A stretch of DNA of 64,000 nt, taken from Mesorhizobium sp. J8 (lineage in GTDB: Bacteria > Pseudomonadota > Alphaproteobacteria > Rhizobiales > Rhizobiaceae). The position numbers were made by a program, and so were the translations under genes. The stretch is taken from assembly GCF_016591715.1 (NCBI RefSeq), contig NZ_AP024109.1:558001-622000 (forward strand), in the 5' to 3' direction. Below the pieces are notes generated by a model. The model was not told where the DNA came from. It worked only from the letters and a program-made list of their open reading frames with translations, and did no database searches. Shown piece after piece: positions 46,868 to 56,269 of the stretch. The stretch's first letter is position 1. Each line of letters begins with the position of its first letter.

Positions 46868-48960
46868 TGGCACCGGCCACGGTATTTCGGCCCTCCTCGC
46901 GGCTCGTCATGGAACCGGCGCTTCTGCCTTGGTGCGTGCTGGCCGTGCTGACGGCGCTTTGCCTGCTTCTCAAAACCGAGCTTCCCTGGCTGATCAATTT
47001 CCCCAAGGAATGGACGCTGCCGCTGGCCACTTACATCAACGCGGCGACCGACATTCTCGTCGCCGTCATCCAGCGGGGTTTCCGGGCGCTGTCCGCCCTG
47101 CTCGATGCGCCGATGCGCGGCGCGCGGCTGGCGCTCGCCTGGCTGCCCTGGCCGGCGGTGATGCTGGCCGTCGCCGTCCTCGCGCTGAAGTCGAGCGGTG
47201 AGCGGCTGGCGGTCTTCGCGCTCGCCACGCTCGCCTATATCCTGCTCGCCGGCTACTGGCCGCAGAGCATGAACACGCTAGCGCTGGTGCTGCTGGCGGT
47301 GCCGATCTCCACCGTGCTCGGCTTCCTGCTTGGCGTTCTGGGCTACGCTCGCCCGCGCTGGCGTCCGGTGCTCAATGGCGCGCTTGACCTGATGCAGACC
47401 GTGCCGGCTTTCGCCTATCTCATTCCGCTCCTGCTCCTGTTCGGCTTCGGTCCGGTGGTCGGGTTGATCGCCTCGGCGATCTACGCGACGCCGCCGATGG
47501 TGCGCAACACCATGCTCGGGTTGGAGCGCGTGCCGGCGGCGATCAGCGAGGCCGGCCTGATGAGCGGCTGCACGCGCCGCCAGCAATTCTGGCAGGTCGA
47601 GGTGCCGACGGCGCTGCCGCAGCTTCTCGTCGGCTTCAACCAGACGACGATGGCGGCGCTGTCGATGGTGATCGTCGCCGCCATCATCGGCGGCTTCGAA
47701 GACATCGGCTGGGAGGTGCTCTCCTCGATGCGCAAGGCCGAATTCGGCCAGAGCATCCTCTCCGGCCTGGTTATCGCGCTGCTCGCCATCCTCATCGACC
47801 GCCTCACCATCGGCTTCGCCAAGGCGCCGGAGACCGGGCCGACGCCCGCCATGCGCTGGATGACGCCGCGCCGGCTGGCCCTGTCGCTGTCCGTCGCGCT
47901 GGCGCTCGCCATCGTCATCCGGCTGGCCGCGCCCGATGCGACGCTTCTGCCGGAAACCGGGCTGCGCATGCAGATGGGCGCCGTCAACCAATGGCTGCTG
48001 GGGCTCGTGCGCGACTATGCCTGGTTCTTCAACGGCGTGCGCAATGCGGTGCTCTACTGCCTGCTTCTGCCGCTGCGCGTCGGTATTTCCGGCTCGGCGA
48101 CGCCGGCGATGTGGGGCTTCTCGCTGCCGCCGTCCGTGCTGGTCGCTTATGTCGCCCTGGTGCTGGCCTTTGCCATCTTGGCGTTGCGCGGCTTCGGTTG
48201 GCGCGGGGCACTGGCGGTGCTGGCCGCCGGCTTTGTCTTCTATACCGGCTTTCTCGATCTGCCCTGGCCTGTCTTCATCCTTGCCGTCGCCTTGCTCGCC
48301 GGCCAGGTGGGCGGGCCGCGGCTCGGTTTTTTCGCGCTTGTCGGCTTCGGGCTGATACTGGTCAATGGCCTATGGCCTCAGCTGGTGCAGTCGCTCTATC
48401 TCTGCACGCTGGCGGTCCTGCTTTGCCTTCTGGTCGGCGGCGCGCTCGGAACATGGGCGGCGCATAACGATCGCGTCTCGCATATCCTGAAGCCGATCTG
48501 CGACGCGCTGCAGACGATGCCGCAATTCGTCTTCCTCATCCCGGCGCTCATGTTCTTCAAGGTTGGCGAGTTCACGGCGCTGATCGCCATCATGCTCTAC
48601 GCCATCGTGCCGCCGATCCGCTATGTCGAGCACGGGCTGCGGCATGTCCGCCCCGATGTCGTCGAGGCGGTCGAGCAGATGGGCGCGACGCCGCTGCAGA
48701 CCTTGCTGCAGGCCAAGCTGCCGCTCGCTCTGCCCGTCGTCATGCTCGGCCTCAACCAGACCATCATGGCGGCCCTGTCGATGCTGGCCATCGCCGCCCT
48801 TGTCGGCACGCGTGATCTTGGCCAGGCGGTCTATGTCGCGCTGGGCAAGGCCGATGCCGGCATGGGCCTGATCGCCGGCCTGTCGATCGCCTTCCTGGCG
48901 ATCCTTGCCGACCGGTTGATCCAGGCAGCCGTTGCGCGTTCGGCCGCTGCTTCACATTGA
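46864..48960 (+). CDS. Tandem-fused ProW-type ABC permease
   Basis: A 698-residue membrane protein made of two ProW-like permease domains in one chain. Each half ends with the same coupling-loop pattern: first SGCTRRQQFWQVEVPTALPQ, LLVGFNQTTMAALSMVI and GGFEDIGWEVL; second GATPLQTLLQAKLPLALPV, LGLNQTIMAALSMLAIAALV and GTRDLGQAVY. ProW normally acts as a homodimer, so the fusion supplies both halves of the channel in a fixed ratio. The ATG at 46864 overlaps the ATPase stop. The stop at 48960 directly abuts the convergent exoQ-like gene. Confidence 0.9.
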   Translation: MMAPATVFRPSSRLVMEPALLPWCVLAVLTALCLLLKTELPWLINFPKEWTLPLATYINAATDILVAVIQRGFRALSALLDAPMRGARLALAWLPWPAVMLAVAVLALKSSGERLAVFALATLAYILLAGYWPQSMNTLALVLLAVPISTVLGFLLGVLGYARPRWRPVLNGALDLMQTVPAFAYLIPLLLLFGFGPVVGLIASAIYATPPMVRNTMLGLERVPAAISEAGLMSGCTRRQQFWQVEVPTALPQLLVGFNQTTMAALSMVIVAAIIGGFEDIGWEVLSSMRKAEFGQSILSGLVIALLAILIDRLTIGFAKAPETGPTPAMRWMTPRRLALSLSVALALAIVIRLAAPDATLLPETGLRMQMGAVNQWLLGLVRDYAWFFNGVRNAVLYCLLLPLRVGISGSATPAMWGFSLPPSVLVAYVALVLAFAILALRGFGWRGALAVLAAGFVFYTGFLDLPWPVFILAVALLAGQVGGPRLGFFALVGFGLILVNGLWPQLVQSLYLCTLAVLLCLLVGGALGTWAAHNDRVSHILKPICDALQTMPQFVFLIPALMFFKVGEFTALIAIMLYAIVPPIRYVEHGLRHVRPDVVEAVEQMGATPLQTLLQAKLPLALPVVMLGLNQTIMAALSMLAIAALVGTRDLGQAVYVALGKADAGMGLIAGLSIAFLAILADRLIQAAVARSAAASH

Positions 48961-50244
48961 TCAGACAGGCGCCGGCACGCGCCCATTGGCAGGCCTCTCA
49001 TCCTCGGCTGGAATGGCCACCCTGCGGCGCCGGAACGCCGGCAAGGGGATCAGCGTGAACAGGCCGTAATAGACGATGAAGGACGCCATGAAGTAGGGGC
49101 CGAGCATCTCGACCTCGAAGAAGGAGCGGATCAGCATCAACCCGATCGCGCCGGCAAGCACCACCGAATCGGCGCTCCAATCGCCGAACACCACTTTCGA
49201 CACATGGCCGTAGAAAGCGCGCAGGATCACCAGCGCCAGCAGGGTGACGCCGATGAAGCCGATCTCGACCAGCGTCTCGACATAGGTGTTGTGGAAGTGG
49301 AAGCCGGAGCGGGTCGAGATGTAGAATTCCGCCCACAGCCGTTCCGGGTCGGCAAAGCCCTGCACCCAATAGGCGGCATAGCCATAGCCAAGCAGCGGAT
49401 GCTGCTGCGCCGCCTCCCAGCCCTGCTCCCACAGATAGGTGCGGCCGGTGAGCGTCGAATCCTTGCCGAAGATGCCGAGCACGACATCCAGCAAGCCGAG
49501 GTTGAGCGCCGCCGCGACGCTTGTCACCAGCGCGCCGGCGCCGACGATGAACAGCACGCGGCGATAGCGCAGCGACAAGACCTTGGTCATGGTGAGGAGC
49601 ATCACGACGCCGATCACCGCAGGCAGCGAGGCGACCGACGTCGCCGAATGGGCGATGGCGAGCATATAGACCGACAGAAGCATGATCGGCGCTGTCCAGA
49701 TGAAGCCCAGCCAGTTGCGCCGGTAGAAGGCCATGAACGCAAGGCAGAAGAAGATGCCGAGCGAAGAGAAGAAACCGATCTGGTTCTTGGAGCCGAAGGC
49801 GCCGACGAAATTGACCGTGCCGTCGAGCGTGTCGAGCGCGTAACCGCCGACTCCGAGTGAATAGAGCAGAACGAAAAAGATGCCGATCAGCGAGCCCACC
49901 ACCAGCGTGCGCACGCTGATGGTGCGCGCCGCGACATAGGCGCAGACGATGTGCGAGGCATATTGCACTCCCGCGCGCGCGCTGATGCCCGCCGCCTGGG
50001 ACCAGAACACCGAGAAGCAGATATAGGTGGCTAGCAGAATGGGCAGCCAGGCGCTGGAAAGCCTCCAGGTGAAGCGCCGGTAGTCGACGAAGAGCAGCGG
50101 CAGCCACACGGCATAATAGGCAAGGATCAGGATCTGGCCGAAATTGGGCGAATAGGCGAAGGCGATCATGGAGACCGCGACGGCGAGGGTGCCGTAGGTT
50201 TCGTTGCGATCGGGATCGATCAGGATGGATTTGGGAATCTTCAT
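48961..50244 (-). CDS. O-antigen ligase/EPS polymerase family membrane protein (ExoQ-like)
   Basis: A 427-residue protein with ten to twelve predicted spans and a Wzy_C-type periplasmic loop containing STLTGRTYLWEQGWEAAQQH, PLLGYGY and the signature GFHFHNTYVETLVEIGFIG. It probably polymerises undecaprenol-linked EPS repeat units. Neighbouring exoZ-, exoF- and exoY-like genes point to ExoQ. The start ATG at 50244 lies 18 nt after the acyltransferase gene, so it ends a leftward exo operon. Confidence 0.82.
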   Translation of the reverse strand: MKIPKSILIDPDRNETYGTLAVAVSMIAFAYSPNFGQILILAYYAVWLPLLFVDYRRFTWRLSSAWLPILLATYICFSVFWSQAAGISARAGVQYASHIVCAYVAARTISVRTLVVGSLIGIFFVLLYSLGVGGYALDTLDGTVNFVGAFGSKNQIGFFSSLGIFFCLAFMAFYRRNWLGFIWTAPIMLLSVYMLAIAHSATSVASLPAVIGVVMLLTMTKVLSLRYRRVLFIVGAGALVTSVAAALNLGLLDVVLGIFGKDSTLTGRTYLWEQGWEAAQQHPLLGYGYAAYWVQGFADPERLWAEFYISTRSGFHFHNTYVETLVEIGFIGVTLLALVILRAFYGHVSKVVFGDWSADSVVLAGAIGLMLIRSFFEVEMLGPYFMASFIVYYGLFTLIPLPAFRRRRVAIPAEDERPANGRVPAPV

Positions 50245-50262
50245 ACCGGATCTTGTCTGTTC

Positions 50263-51354
50263 CTAAGCCACGGCCCGCGCGCGCTGCATCTGCCGCTGCA
50301 GGAAGCGCCGCACCGGCTCGTCATAGACGCGCGTGGCGATGTCGGCGATGACGATGACAGAGGCCGCCATCACGAGGCCGAACCAGGGATGATGCGCGAA
50401 AGGATCGATCGAGAAGGCCTTGCCGGCGCCGGCGATGATCATCAGCATCGGCGTGTGGATGATGTAGATCGGGTAGGAAATCCGCCCGAGCCAGCCATAG
50501 AAGCCCGACAGAAGCGACGCGGTCGGCGCCGCCGCGCCGGTCATCACCATGATCGGGAAGACGATGACGATGGCCGCGAGGTCGTAGGCCACACGCGCGC
50601 CGCCGCCGGGCGCGATGGCGAAGACGGCAAGGGTGAGCAGGATCGCGCCTTCGACCCAGAGCCCGCGCCGCAGGAAGCCGAGGCTGCCTTGCCAATGCGC
50701 CATCGATCGGCAGAGCAGCACGCCGAGGAAGAAGGAGAATGTCACGCGCGGCAGGCCGCTGAGGATGGTGTTGCCGGTCATGCCGAAATCCAGCGTGCCC
50801 GCGAAAACCGAGGCGACGACGAGCAGCACCAGGCTGACGGCGACGATCCCCGTCAGCACGCGCCGTGTCAGCAGCACGAAGACCGCGACATAGGCGATGT
50901 TGACGATAAGCTCGAAGAACAACGACCAAGATGCCGGATTGAGCGGGAAGATCGTATGATAGGCGTCGCTGACCAGCGGGATGAAGAACATGCCGGTCGT
51001 CAGTTGCACGCCGATCTCGGAGAGCGGCATGTATTCGGCCGGCATCAGCCTGTTCTTCACCAGCAGGTAGAAGAAGCCGAGCAGCGTGCCGGCGAGATAG
51101 AGCGGATAGAGCCGGATCAGGCGGATGGCCACGAACGTGCCGAAGCCCATGCCGTTCTCGATCTTGCGGTCATAGGCATGCGCGATGACGAAGCCGCTGA
51201 GAAGGAAGAAAAGATCGACCGCGAGATAGCTCGACGGCAGCACCTTGCCGTCGGCCAGGAATGGCGAGAAATGGTAGAGCATCACGCTGATCGCCGCCAC
51301 GCCGCGGATGGCGTCGAGGTTCAGATAGACGTGACGCGGGACTGCGGGTTGCAT
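50263..51354 (-). CDS. Acyltransferase-3 family membrane protein (ExoZ-like acetyltransferase)
   Basis: A 363-residue membrane protein with about ten spans and acyltransferase-3 landmarks: LNLDAIRGVAAISVMLYHFS (catalytic-type His near residue 23), AVDLFFLLSGFVIAHAYDRK and RLIRLYPLYLAG. ExoZ adds acetyl groups to succinoglycan sugars. Location between exoF- and exoQ-like genes supports an EPS O-acetylation role. The order exoY, exoF, exoZ, exoQ differs from the Y, F, Q, Z order I recall for Sinorhizobium meliloti. Confidence 0.8.
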   Translation of the reverse strand: MQPAVPRHVYLNLDAIRGVAAISVMLYHFSPFLADGKVLPSSYLAVDLFFLLSGFVIAHAYDRKIENGMGFGTFVAIRLIRLYPLYLAGTLLGFFYLLVKNRLMPAEYMPLSEIGVQLTTGMFFIPLVSDAYHTIFPLNPASWSLFFELIVNIAYVAVFVLLTRRVLTGIVAVSLVLLVVASVFAGTLDFGMTGNTILSGLPRVTFSFFLGVLLCRSMAHWQGSLGFLRRGLWVEGAILLTLAVFAIAPGGGARVAYDLAAIVIVFPIMVMTGAAAPTASLLSGFYGWLGRISYPIYIIHTPMLMIIAGAGKAFSIDPFAHHPWFGLVMAASVIVIADIATRVYDEPVRRFLQRQMQRARAVA

Positions 51355-51473
51355 GTTATGCCTTCAAGCGGTCCAAACAGATCGCTCGCCCGCGCCGCGA
51401 CGCGAACGAGCCAGGGCTTGTCCCTCCAGCCTCCGTTTCCCGGCCCGATTCGGGTAAGCCGGGGACGGCGGCG

Positions 51474-52778
51474 CTACTGGCTGGCCGTCGGCGCCAGCTT
51501 TACCTTGATCACGTCGCCCGGCAGGACGGGCGTGTCTTCCTTGGCCTCGACCTCGCTCGTCTTACCGTCGGCAACGCGCACCAGCGAGTAGAGCAGGGTC
51601 GGCTCCTGGTCGCCGGTCATGCTGGCCGCCGTCGCGGGGTCCGACGCCTGCGCGATCAGACCCTTCTGCATGCCGGCCTTCAACGTCGCCTCGTTCAGGT
51701 CGGCCTCGGTCTGCTGGCGGTTGGCGGTAAGGGTGGAGTTGAGCGAGTTCCTCGCGTCGATGGCGTCCTGTTCTGCCTTGCTGATTGACTGCTTGGCGGT
51801 GAGGATGGCCGTCTCATAGTCGAGGATCTTGCCCTGCAGGTCGGTGACCGACTGTTGCGAGGAAAGCAGCCGCGCATTGGCGACTAGGCCTTTCTGCGCC
51901 AGCGGACCGATGCTTTCGGCCTGTTTCTCGGCCAGGTCGACCTGTTTCTGCTGGTTGGTGATCTTCTTCTGCAACGATTCGATTTCGGACTGCAGGACGC
52001 CTTTCAGATCGTCGAGGGCATCGAGCTTCAGCTTCAGCGATTTCTGGTCGGAGACCAGGATCGCCATTTCGTCGGCGACGATGGGCGGCAGTCTCGGATC
52101 GCCCTCGATCTCCTTGGGGACCTCGAAACTCGTCTTCCCGGCGAGGTCGGCGTCGATTCTGGCTCGCTTGACGAGGAGGCGGATACGCTGGTCGTCATAG
52201 ATGTCATAGCTGCCCTTGGCGGTGACCAGATCCTTGCCGAGTTGGGGACCATAGTCGGCGTTGCGCCTTATGCCGCCGGCGATGCTGATTGCCTTGAGCA
52301 CGGTCAGATCGGGCACGAAGGGAAACTGGCCGGGATTCTGAACCTCGCCCGAAATGTAGAACGGTCGGAACTGCGCCATCTCGACCGAGGCTTCCGGCTT
52401 GTCGGGTAGCGCTAGCTTACGCTGCAGCGCGAGCCCGATCGCCGAAGCGATCTCCGCCGTCGTCTTGCCGGCGGCCTGCATGTCGCCGACGAACGGCACC
52501 GACAGCGTCCCGCCCGGGCCGACCGAATACTCGCCATTGATGGCCGACCAGTCGCGGAACGTGCCGTCGACCGTCTGCCATTCGGCGACGCGGATGTTGA
52601 GCTTGTCCAGGGGGCCAAGCTGATAATCGCCAGCGGCAGCCAATTGCGGCATGGCCAGCGACGCCGCAAGCAAGAAGCCCGCGACGCGGGCTGGTGTCCG
52701 GGATATGAGACTGCAGGCGAAAGACAGTCCGAAGAGGTCTTTTGTCAAATGAACGTTTCCGATCCGCTTTGGCCCCAT
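51474..52778 (-). CDS. Polysaccharide export protein, ExoF-like (Wza/poly-export family)
   Basis: A 434-residue protein with a signal peptide region (ARVAGFLLAASLAMPQLAAA, cleavage near AAAG). A polysaccharide-export domain follows (DYQLGPLDKLNIRVAEWQTV, YSVGPGGTLSVPFVGDMQAA), then an SLBB-like segment (YISGEVQNPGQFPFVPDLTV) and a long coiled coil at about 215-370. It should form the periplasmic/outer-membrane export channel with an exoP-type kinase. The start at 52778 avoids overlap with exoY. A TTG at about 52735 or a longer frame to 52862 is possible. Confidence 0.85.
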   Translation of the reverse strand: MGPKRIGNVHLTKDLFGLSFACSLISRTPARVAGFLLAASLAMPQLAAAGDYQLGPLDKLNIRVAEWQTVDGTFRDWSAINGEYSVGPGGTLSVPFVGDMQAAGKTTAEIASAIGLALQRKLALPDKPEASVEMAQFRPFYISGEVQNPGQFPFVPDLTVLKAISIAGGIRRNADYGPQLGKDLVTAKGSYDIYDDQRIRLLVKRARIDADLAGKTSFEVPKEIEGDPRLPPIVADEMAILVSDQKSLKLKLDALDDLKGVLQSEIESLQKKITNQQKQVDLAEKQAESIGPLAQKGLVANARLLSSQQSVTDLQGKILDYETAILTAKQSISKAEQDAIDARNSLNSTLTANRQQTEADLNEATLKAGMQKGLIAQASDPATAASMTGDQEPTLLYSLVRVADGKTSEVEAKEDTPVLPGDVIKVKLAPTASQ

Positions 52779-52837
52779 CCGCCCGATGAGATCACTTTCG
52801 GATGCCCGCCCCGCGATCGGCGGAGCAGGCCCGTCGG

Positions 52838-53515
52838 TCAATAGCTGCCGCGCGACATCCACACGGCAGGAACTGTCTTGAAGATGATGCGAATATCCTC
52901 GAACAGCGACCAGTTCTCGACATAGTGGCGGTCGAAGGCGACGCGCGTGTCGTAGGACACGTCATTGCGGCCGCTCACCTGCCACAGCCCGGTGAGACCC
53001 GGGCGCGACTTCAGGTAATAGACAGCGGCGCTGCCATAGATCTCCAATTCGTCGCGCACCACCGGGCGCGGGCCGACAAGGCTCATGTCGCCTTGCAGGA
53101 TATTGAGGATCTGCGGCAGCTCGTCGAGGCTGAGCTTGCGAAGCACCGCGCCGACGCGAGTGACGCGCGGATCGTTCTTCAGCTTGCGCGTTGCGATCCA
53201 TTCGGCGTTGGCTTCCGGATTGGCCGCCAGATAGGCGGCGAGCACGCGCTCGCCGTCCGGAACCATGGTGCGGAATTTGAGGCAGGAGAAAATCCTGCCG
53301 CCGCGGCCGATCCGCTTATGGCCATAAAAGATCGGACCGTTGTCCGAAAGCTTGACCAGCAGGGCGACCATCAGGAAGAGCGGGCTGAGCAAAATCAGCC
53401 CTGCCAGGGAACCGACGATATCGAAGCTGCGTTTGATTAAACCGCCGATGGGGGGTGGAAAATCAACGCCGGCCTGGGCAAAACCCGCATTAGCCGACTT
53501 GGCGACGTCCCTCAT
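52838..53515 (-). CDS. exoY: Undecaprenyl-phosphate sugar-1-phosphate transferase (ExoY-like)
   Basis: A 225-residue initiating glycosyltransferase. One hydrophobic segment ([20 protein letters not shown] at about 29-48) precedes the bacterial-sugar-transferase domain with [47 protein letters not shown] and [15 protein letters not shown]. It loads the first sugar-1-phosphate onto the lipid carrier and commits the cell to EPS synthesis. The ATG at 53515 faces the divergent exoX-like gene over a 606-nt regulatory gap, the arrangement of exoY/exoX in Sinorhizobium. Confidence 0.9.
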   Translation of the reverse strand: MRDVAKSANAGFAQAGVDFPPPIGGLIKRSFDIVGSLAGLILLSPLFLMVALLVKLSDNGPIFYGHKRIGRGGRIFSCLKFRTMVPDGERVLAAYLAANPEANAEWIATRKLKNDPRVTRVGAVLRKLSLDELPQILNILQGDMSLVGPRPVVRDELEIYGSAAVYYLKSRPGLTGLWQVSGRNDVSYDTRVAFDRHYVENWSLFEDIRIIFKTVPAVWMSRGSY

Positions 53516-54121
53516 GCAGAAGCTCCATACGTTGAACGGATGGTTTACGGCAAGATATCAAAAAAATGCTGCAGCGCAACACACAATTTCCCATCGGTCT
53601 GAAATGTTCACGTCATGAATTGACTAAATAATAAACCTGGCCTGCCCAAATTTTCACCTTTGTGGCACGTTTATGACAAGGTGACGGAAAACCAGGAAAA
53701 TGTAGTCCGGGTTTTGGGCCGTTTTTGGACAGTGCATTCTTTGCTGCAGAAGAAGTTCGGTTGCAGGGCGCGAGAATCACTCGCGGCGGTAAGTTATTCA
53801 GATAAAATACTAATCAAAAGCACGAGTTTTACTGAGGACGCAGCGGCGGCATTGAATAGCTAGCGGAGCCACAGTGTGCGTCGCAGCATGGCGGAGTCGA
53901 TCTCGTAAAATCCTTGGAAACCATACGTTCAGGGCCTTGCTGGAACCGGCCCGCCTTAATAGAGTCGCAAATTGTTCCTGTCATTGTCTGCATGGGTAAG
54001 GAAGGCCGGAAGCAACCGGCCGGATTGGGCAGCCACAAAGAGCTCTTTGGCGCAACGGGGAGTACGCGGGTGGGTAAGTCGCAGCTTCTGCATGCTCGTC
54101 TCGGTTGAAGGGCCGGCGAAC
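53516..54121. other. 606-nt non-coding divergent region between exoY- and exoX-like genes
   Basis: This gap is clearly more AT-rich than its surroundings near 53560-53850 and probably holds the exoY and exoX promoters and sites for EPS regulators. It contains GGCCGG/CCGGCC (54004-54021) and the perfect 14-bp palindrome CAAAGAGCTCTTTG (54036-54049), 72 nt before the exoX-like start. A 67-codon open frame at 53660-53863 has no protein-like features. No RNA gene was recognised. Confidence 0.6.
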
Positions 54122-54394
54122 ATGTCTCTGCCAAAATTCATCATCGGCATGATGTTCGCGCTCGCGATCGTCATCGGCTGGTCATATTTCGACGGCGCAT
54201 CGGCGGGCACCATCCTCTTGCGCGCCATCGTTTGCGCCGTCATTATCCAGGCGGGCTATTTCCTTCTGGTCTTCGCCATGGTCGGCAGAGCCACGCCGAC
54301 ATCGGCGGACAAGGTCCGTGAATCCGACCGCGGCGCGATCCTGAACAAGGTCGCCGAAGGCGAAAAGCTAAGCGCCAGGCGCAGCCTCCACTGA
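54122..54394 (+). CDS. Small inner-membrane protein, ExoX/SyrA-type EPS production repressor candidate
   Basis: A 90-residue protein with two membrane spans (about 5-20, FIIGMMFALAIVIGWSYF, and 32-54, AIVCAVIIQAGYFLLVFAMV) and a charged cytoplasmic tail. Size, topology, the CAVIIQAGYFLLVF pattern and position divergent from exoY match the ExoX family, small proteins that lower EPS synthesis by acting on ExoY. The ATG at 54122 is chosen over upstream openings because the spans begin there. The 3' end overlaps the convergent ABC exporter gene by 27 nt. Confidence 0.65.
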   Translation: MSLPKFIIGMMFALAIVIGWSYFDGASAGTILLRAIVCAVIIQAGYFLLVFAMVGRATPTSADKVRESDRGAILNKVAEGEKLSARRSLH

Positions 54395-56269
54395 CCGTTC
54401 GACCGGCGCCGGGGCCGGTCCGGCCTCGACCGCGGTGTCGCGCTCGGCCTGTTCGCCCGACAGCATCCTGGCAAGACGGCTGCCGGCTTTTGCCTTCAGC
54501 CGCCGATATTGTCCGACCTCGACGATGCGCCCGTTCTCGATGGCCACGACCCAGTCGGCGAAGGCGATCATCGATGGCCGGTGCGCGATGGTCAAAATCG
54601 TCATCTGGCCGCGCAGCGACTCGATCGATTGGGCGATCAGCGATTGATTCTGCCAGTCGAGCGCGCTCGTCGCCTCGTCGAGGATGAGGAGCGAGGGCTT
54701 GCGCAGCAGCGCCCGCGCCAAAGCGATGCGCTGCCGCTCGCCGCCGGAGAGCCGCACACCGCGGTCGCCCACCACCGTCTCCAGCCGCAATGCCAGCCGC
54801 TCCACGAAATCGGCCGCATGGGCGTTGCGCAGCGCCGCCCAAAGCTCGTCGTCATTGGCCCCCGGCGCTGCAAGGCGCAGATTGGCGGCGATCGTGTCAT
54901 GCAGCAGGAACACGTCCTGCGGTACGTAGGCGACCTGATCGCGCCAGGCCCTGCGGTTCCGGGCGGTGATCTCCACGCCGTCGGCCAGGATCCTGCCGCT
55001 GGTTGGTTCGAGCAGGCCGAGCAGCATGTCGGCGATCGTGCTCTTGCCCGAGCCGGAAGGGCCGATCAGCGCCGTTACCTTGCCGGCAGGCAGGCCGAAG
55101 GTGATGTCGCTGACCACCGGGTGCCCGTCTCCTTCGCCATAGGCGAAGCAGATATCGCGGATGTTGAGGCCCGTCTCGAGCGAGAGTCTCGCGCCCTGTT
55201 CGGCCGCGCTTTCTTCCGGCTCGCGCTCGGCATCGAAACGGGCCTGGAGGCTCTGCATTGAAGCATAGGCCGGCAGGTTGATCAGCACCTGCTGGGTCTG
55301 GAGCTGCATATCCATGAAGCGCGGCGCGACGCGCATGAAAACCAGGAGCAGCACGACGATCTCGGCAAGCGACAGGTGGAAGCCGACCAGCGCGATATAG
55401 ATGAACAGGCTGAGCCCGATCACGCTCGTAACCTGGAACAGCGCGGTGCCCAGCGACGAGTTGCGGACGAAGGCGATGTTGTCGGACTTCATCCTGTCCA
55501 GCGTCGCGCCGAGCTCGGCAAAATAGCTTGCCTCGACGTTCAGGCTCTTGGCCACCTTGATGCCGCCGAGAAACTCGGAGACCGTGCGGTACTGGTCCTG
55601 GCGGTTGCCGGTCAGCGTCCGGCCATAGGCGCTGGCGCGTGCCCTGAACGGCTGCAAGGCGATCAGCAGCACCAGGCCGATGAAAATGGCAAAGCATGTC
55701 ATCACCGGCGAGATGAAGAGCGAGACCACGAGATAGCCGGTGAGAAGCAGCGTGGCCTGGGTGAGCATCAGCAGCGAGAAGGCCGCGACCTGTACCCGGT
55801 CGACATCGCCGTTCAGCGCATGGTCGAGGTCGGAGCTGCGGATGCGGGTGAACACGCCCCAGCGTGCCTTGCCGACGCTCTCGAACAGGTTCATGCGCAC
55901 GCGGTTGACGAAGTCGTAGAGCAGCCGCGCCATGTAGACCGACTTGAAGCGGTTGAAAACCGCTTGCAGCGTCACCAGCGCGACGAGCAGGGAAAGCACG
56001 GTGGCGAGCGACAGCGTTCCGCCGGGCACCAGCCAATGGAGAGCCTCCGGCACCCGAACCGCGTAATTCTGCTCGGCCTTGCCGATCAGGCGCAGCAGCG
56101 GAACGAGCAGCAGGATGGAGGCGCCTTCGGTGAGGCTTCCCAGGATCAGGAAGGCAAGCGCCGTCGCCGTGCGCCGCCCGCCGACATGCGCCATCATCGC
56201 GCCGAAGCCGGCGACATCCCGGAAGAACGACAGGCGAAGCTTCGAGGACCAGCCCATGCCTTGGCTCAC
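54368..56269 (-). CDS. ABC exporter of the lasso-peptide cluster (transmembrane plus ATPase)
   Basis: A 633-residue half-transporter with six spans at about 25-330 (GSLTEGASILLLVPLLRLIG, LSLLVALVTLQAVF, YIALVGFHLSLAEIVVLLLV) and a C-terminal ATPase: Walker A GPSGSGKSTIADML, signature LSGGERQRIALARALL and Walker B LLILDEATSALDW. The GTG at 56269 overlaps the kinase stop (GTGA), giving coupled translation and a better start than the ATG at 56257. Homodimeric exporters of this type carry mature lasso peptides out of the cell and give self-immunity. It is the last gene of the leftward cluster. Confidence 0.88.
   Translation of the reverse strand: MSQGMGWSSKLRLSFFRDVAGFGAMMAHVGGRRTATALAFLILGSLTEGASILLLVPLLRLIGKAEQNYAVRVPEALHWLVPGGTLSLATVLSLLVALVTLQAVFNRFKSVYMARLLYDFVNRVRMNLFESVGKARWGVFTRIRSSDLDHALNGDVDRVQVAAFSLLMLTQATLLLTGYLVVSLFISPVMTCFAIFIGLVLLIALQPFRARASAYGRTLTGNRQDQYRTVSEFLGGIKVAKSLNVEASYFAELGATLDRMKSDNIAFVRNSSLGTALFQVTSVIGLSLFIYIALVGFHLSLAEIVVLLLVFMRVAPRFMDMQLQTQQVLINLPAYASMQSLQARFDAEREPEESAAEQGARLSLETGLNIRDICFAYGEGDGHPVVSDITFGLPAGKVTALIGPSGSGKSTIADMLLGLLEPTSGRILADGVEITARNRRAWRDQVAYVPQDVFLLHDTIAANLRLAAPGANDDELWAALRNAHAADFVERLALRLETVVGDRGVRLSGGERQRIALARALLRKPSLLILDEATSALDWQNQSLIAQSIESLRGQMTILTIAHRPSMIAFADWVVAIENGRIVEVGQYRRLKAKAGSRLARMLSGEQAERDTAVEAGPAPAPVERSVEAAPGA

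Noticed and set aside
53660..53863. 67-codon open frame between exoY- and exoX-like genes
   Set aside because: AT-rich region, no ribosome site of note and no protein-like features. Kept as non-coding.
54122..54394. Lasso-cluster immunity or leader protein
   Set aside because: It points the opposite way, has two membrane spans and matches ExoX-type size and position beside exoY. An EPS role fits better.
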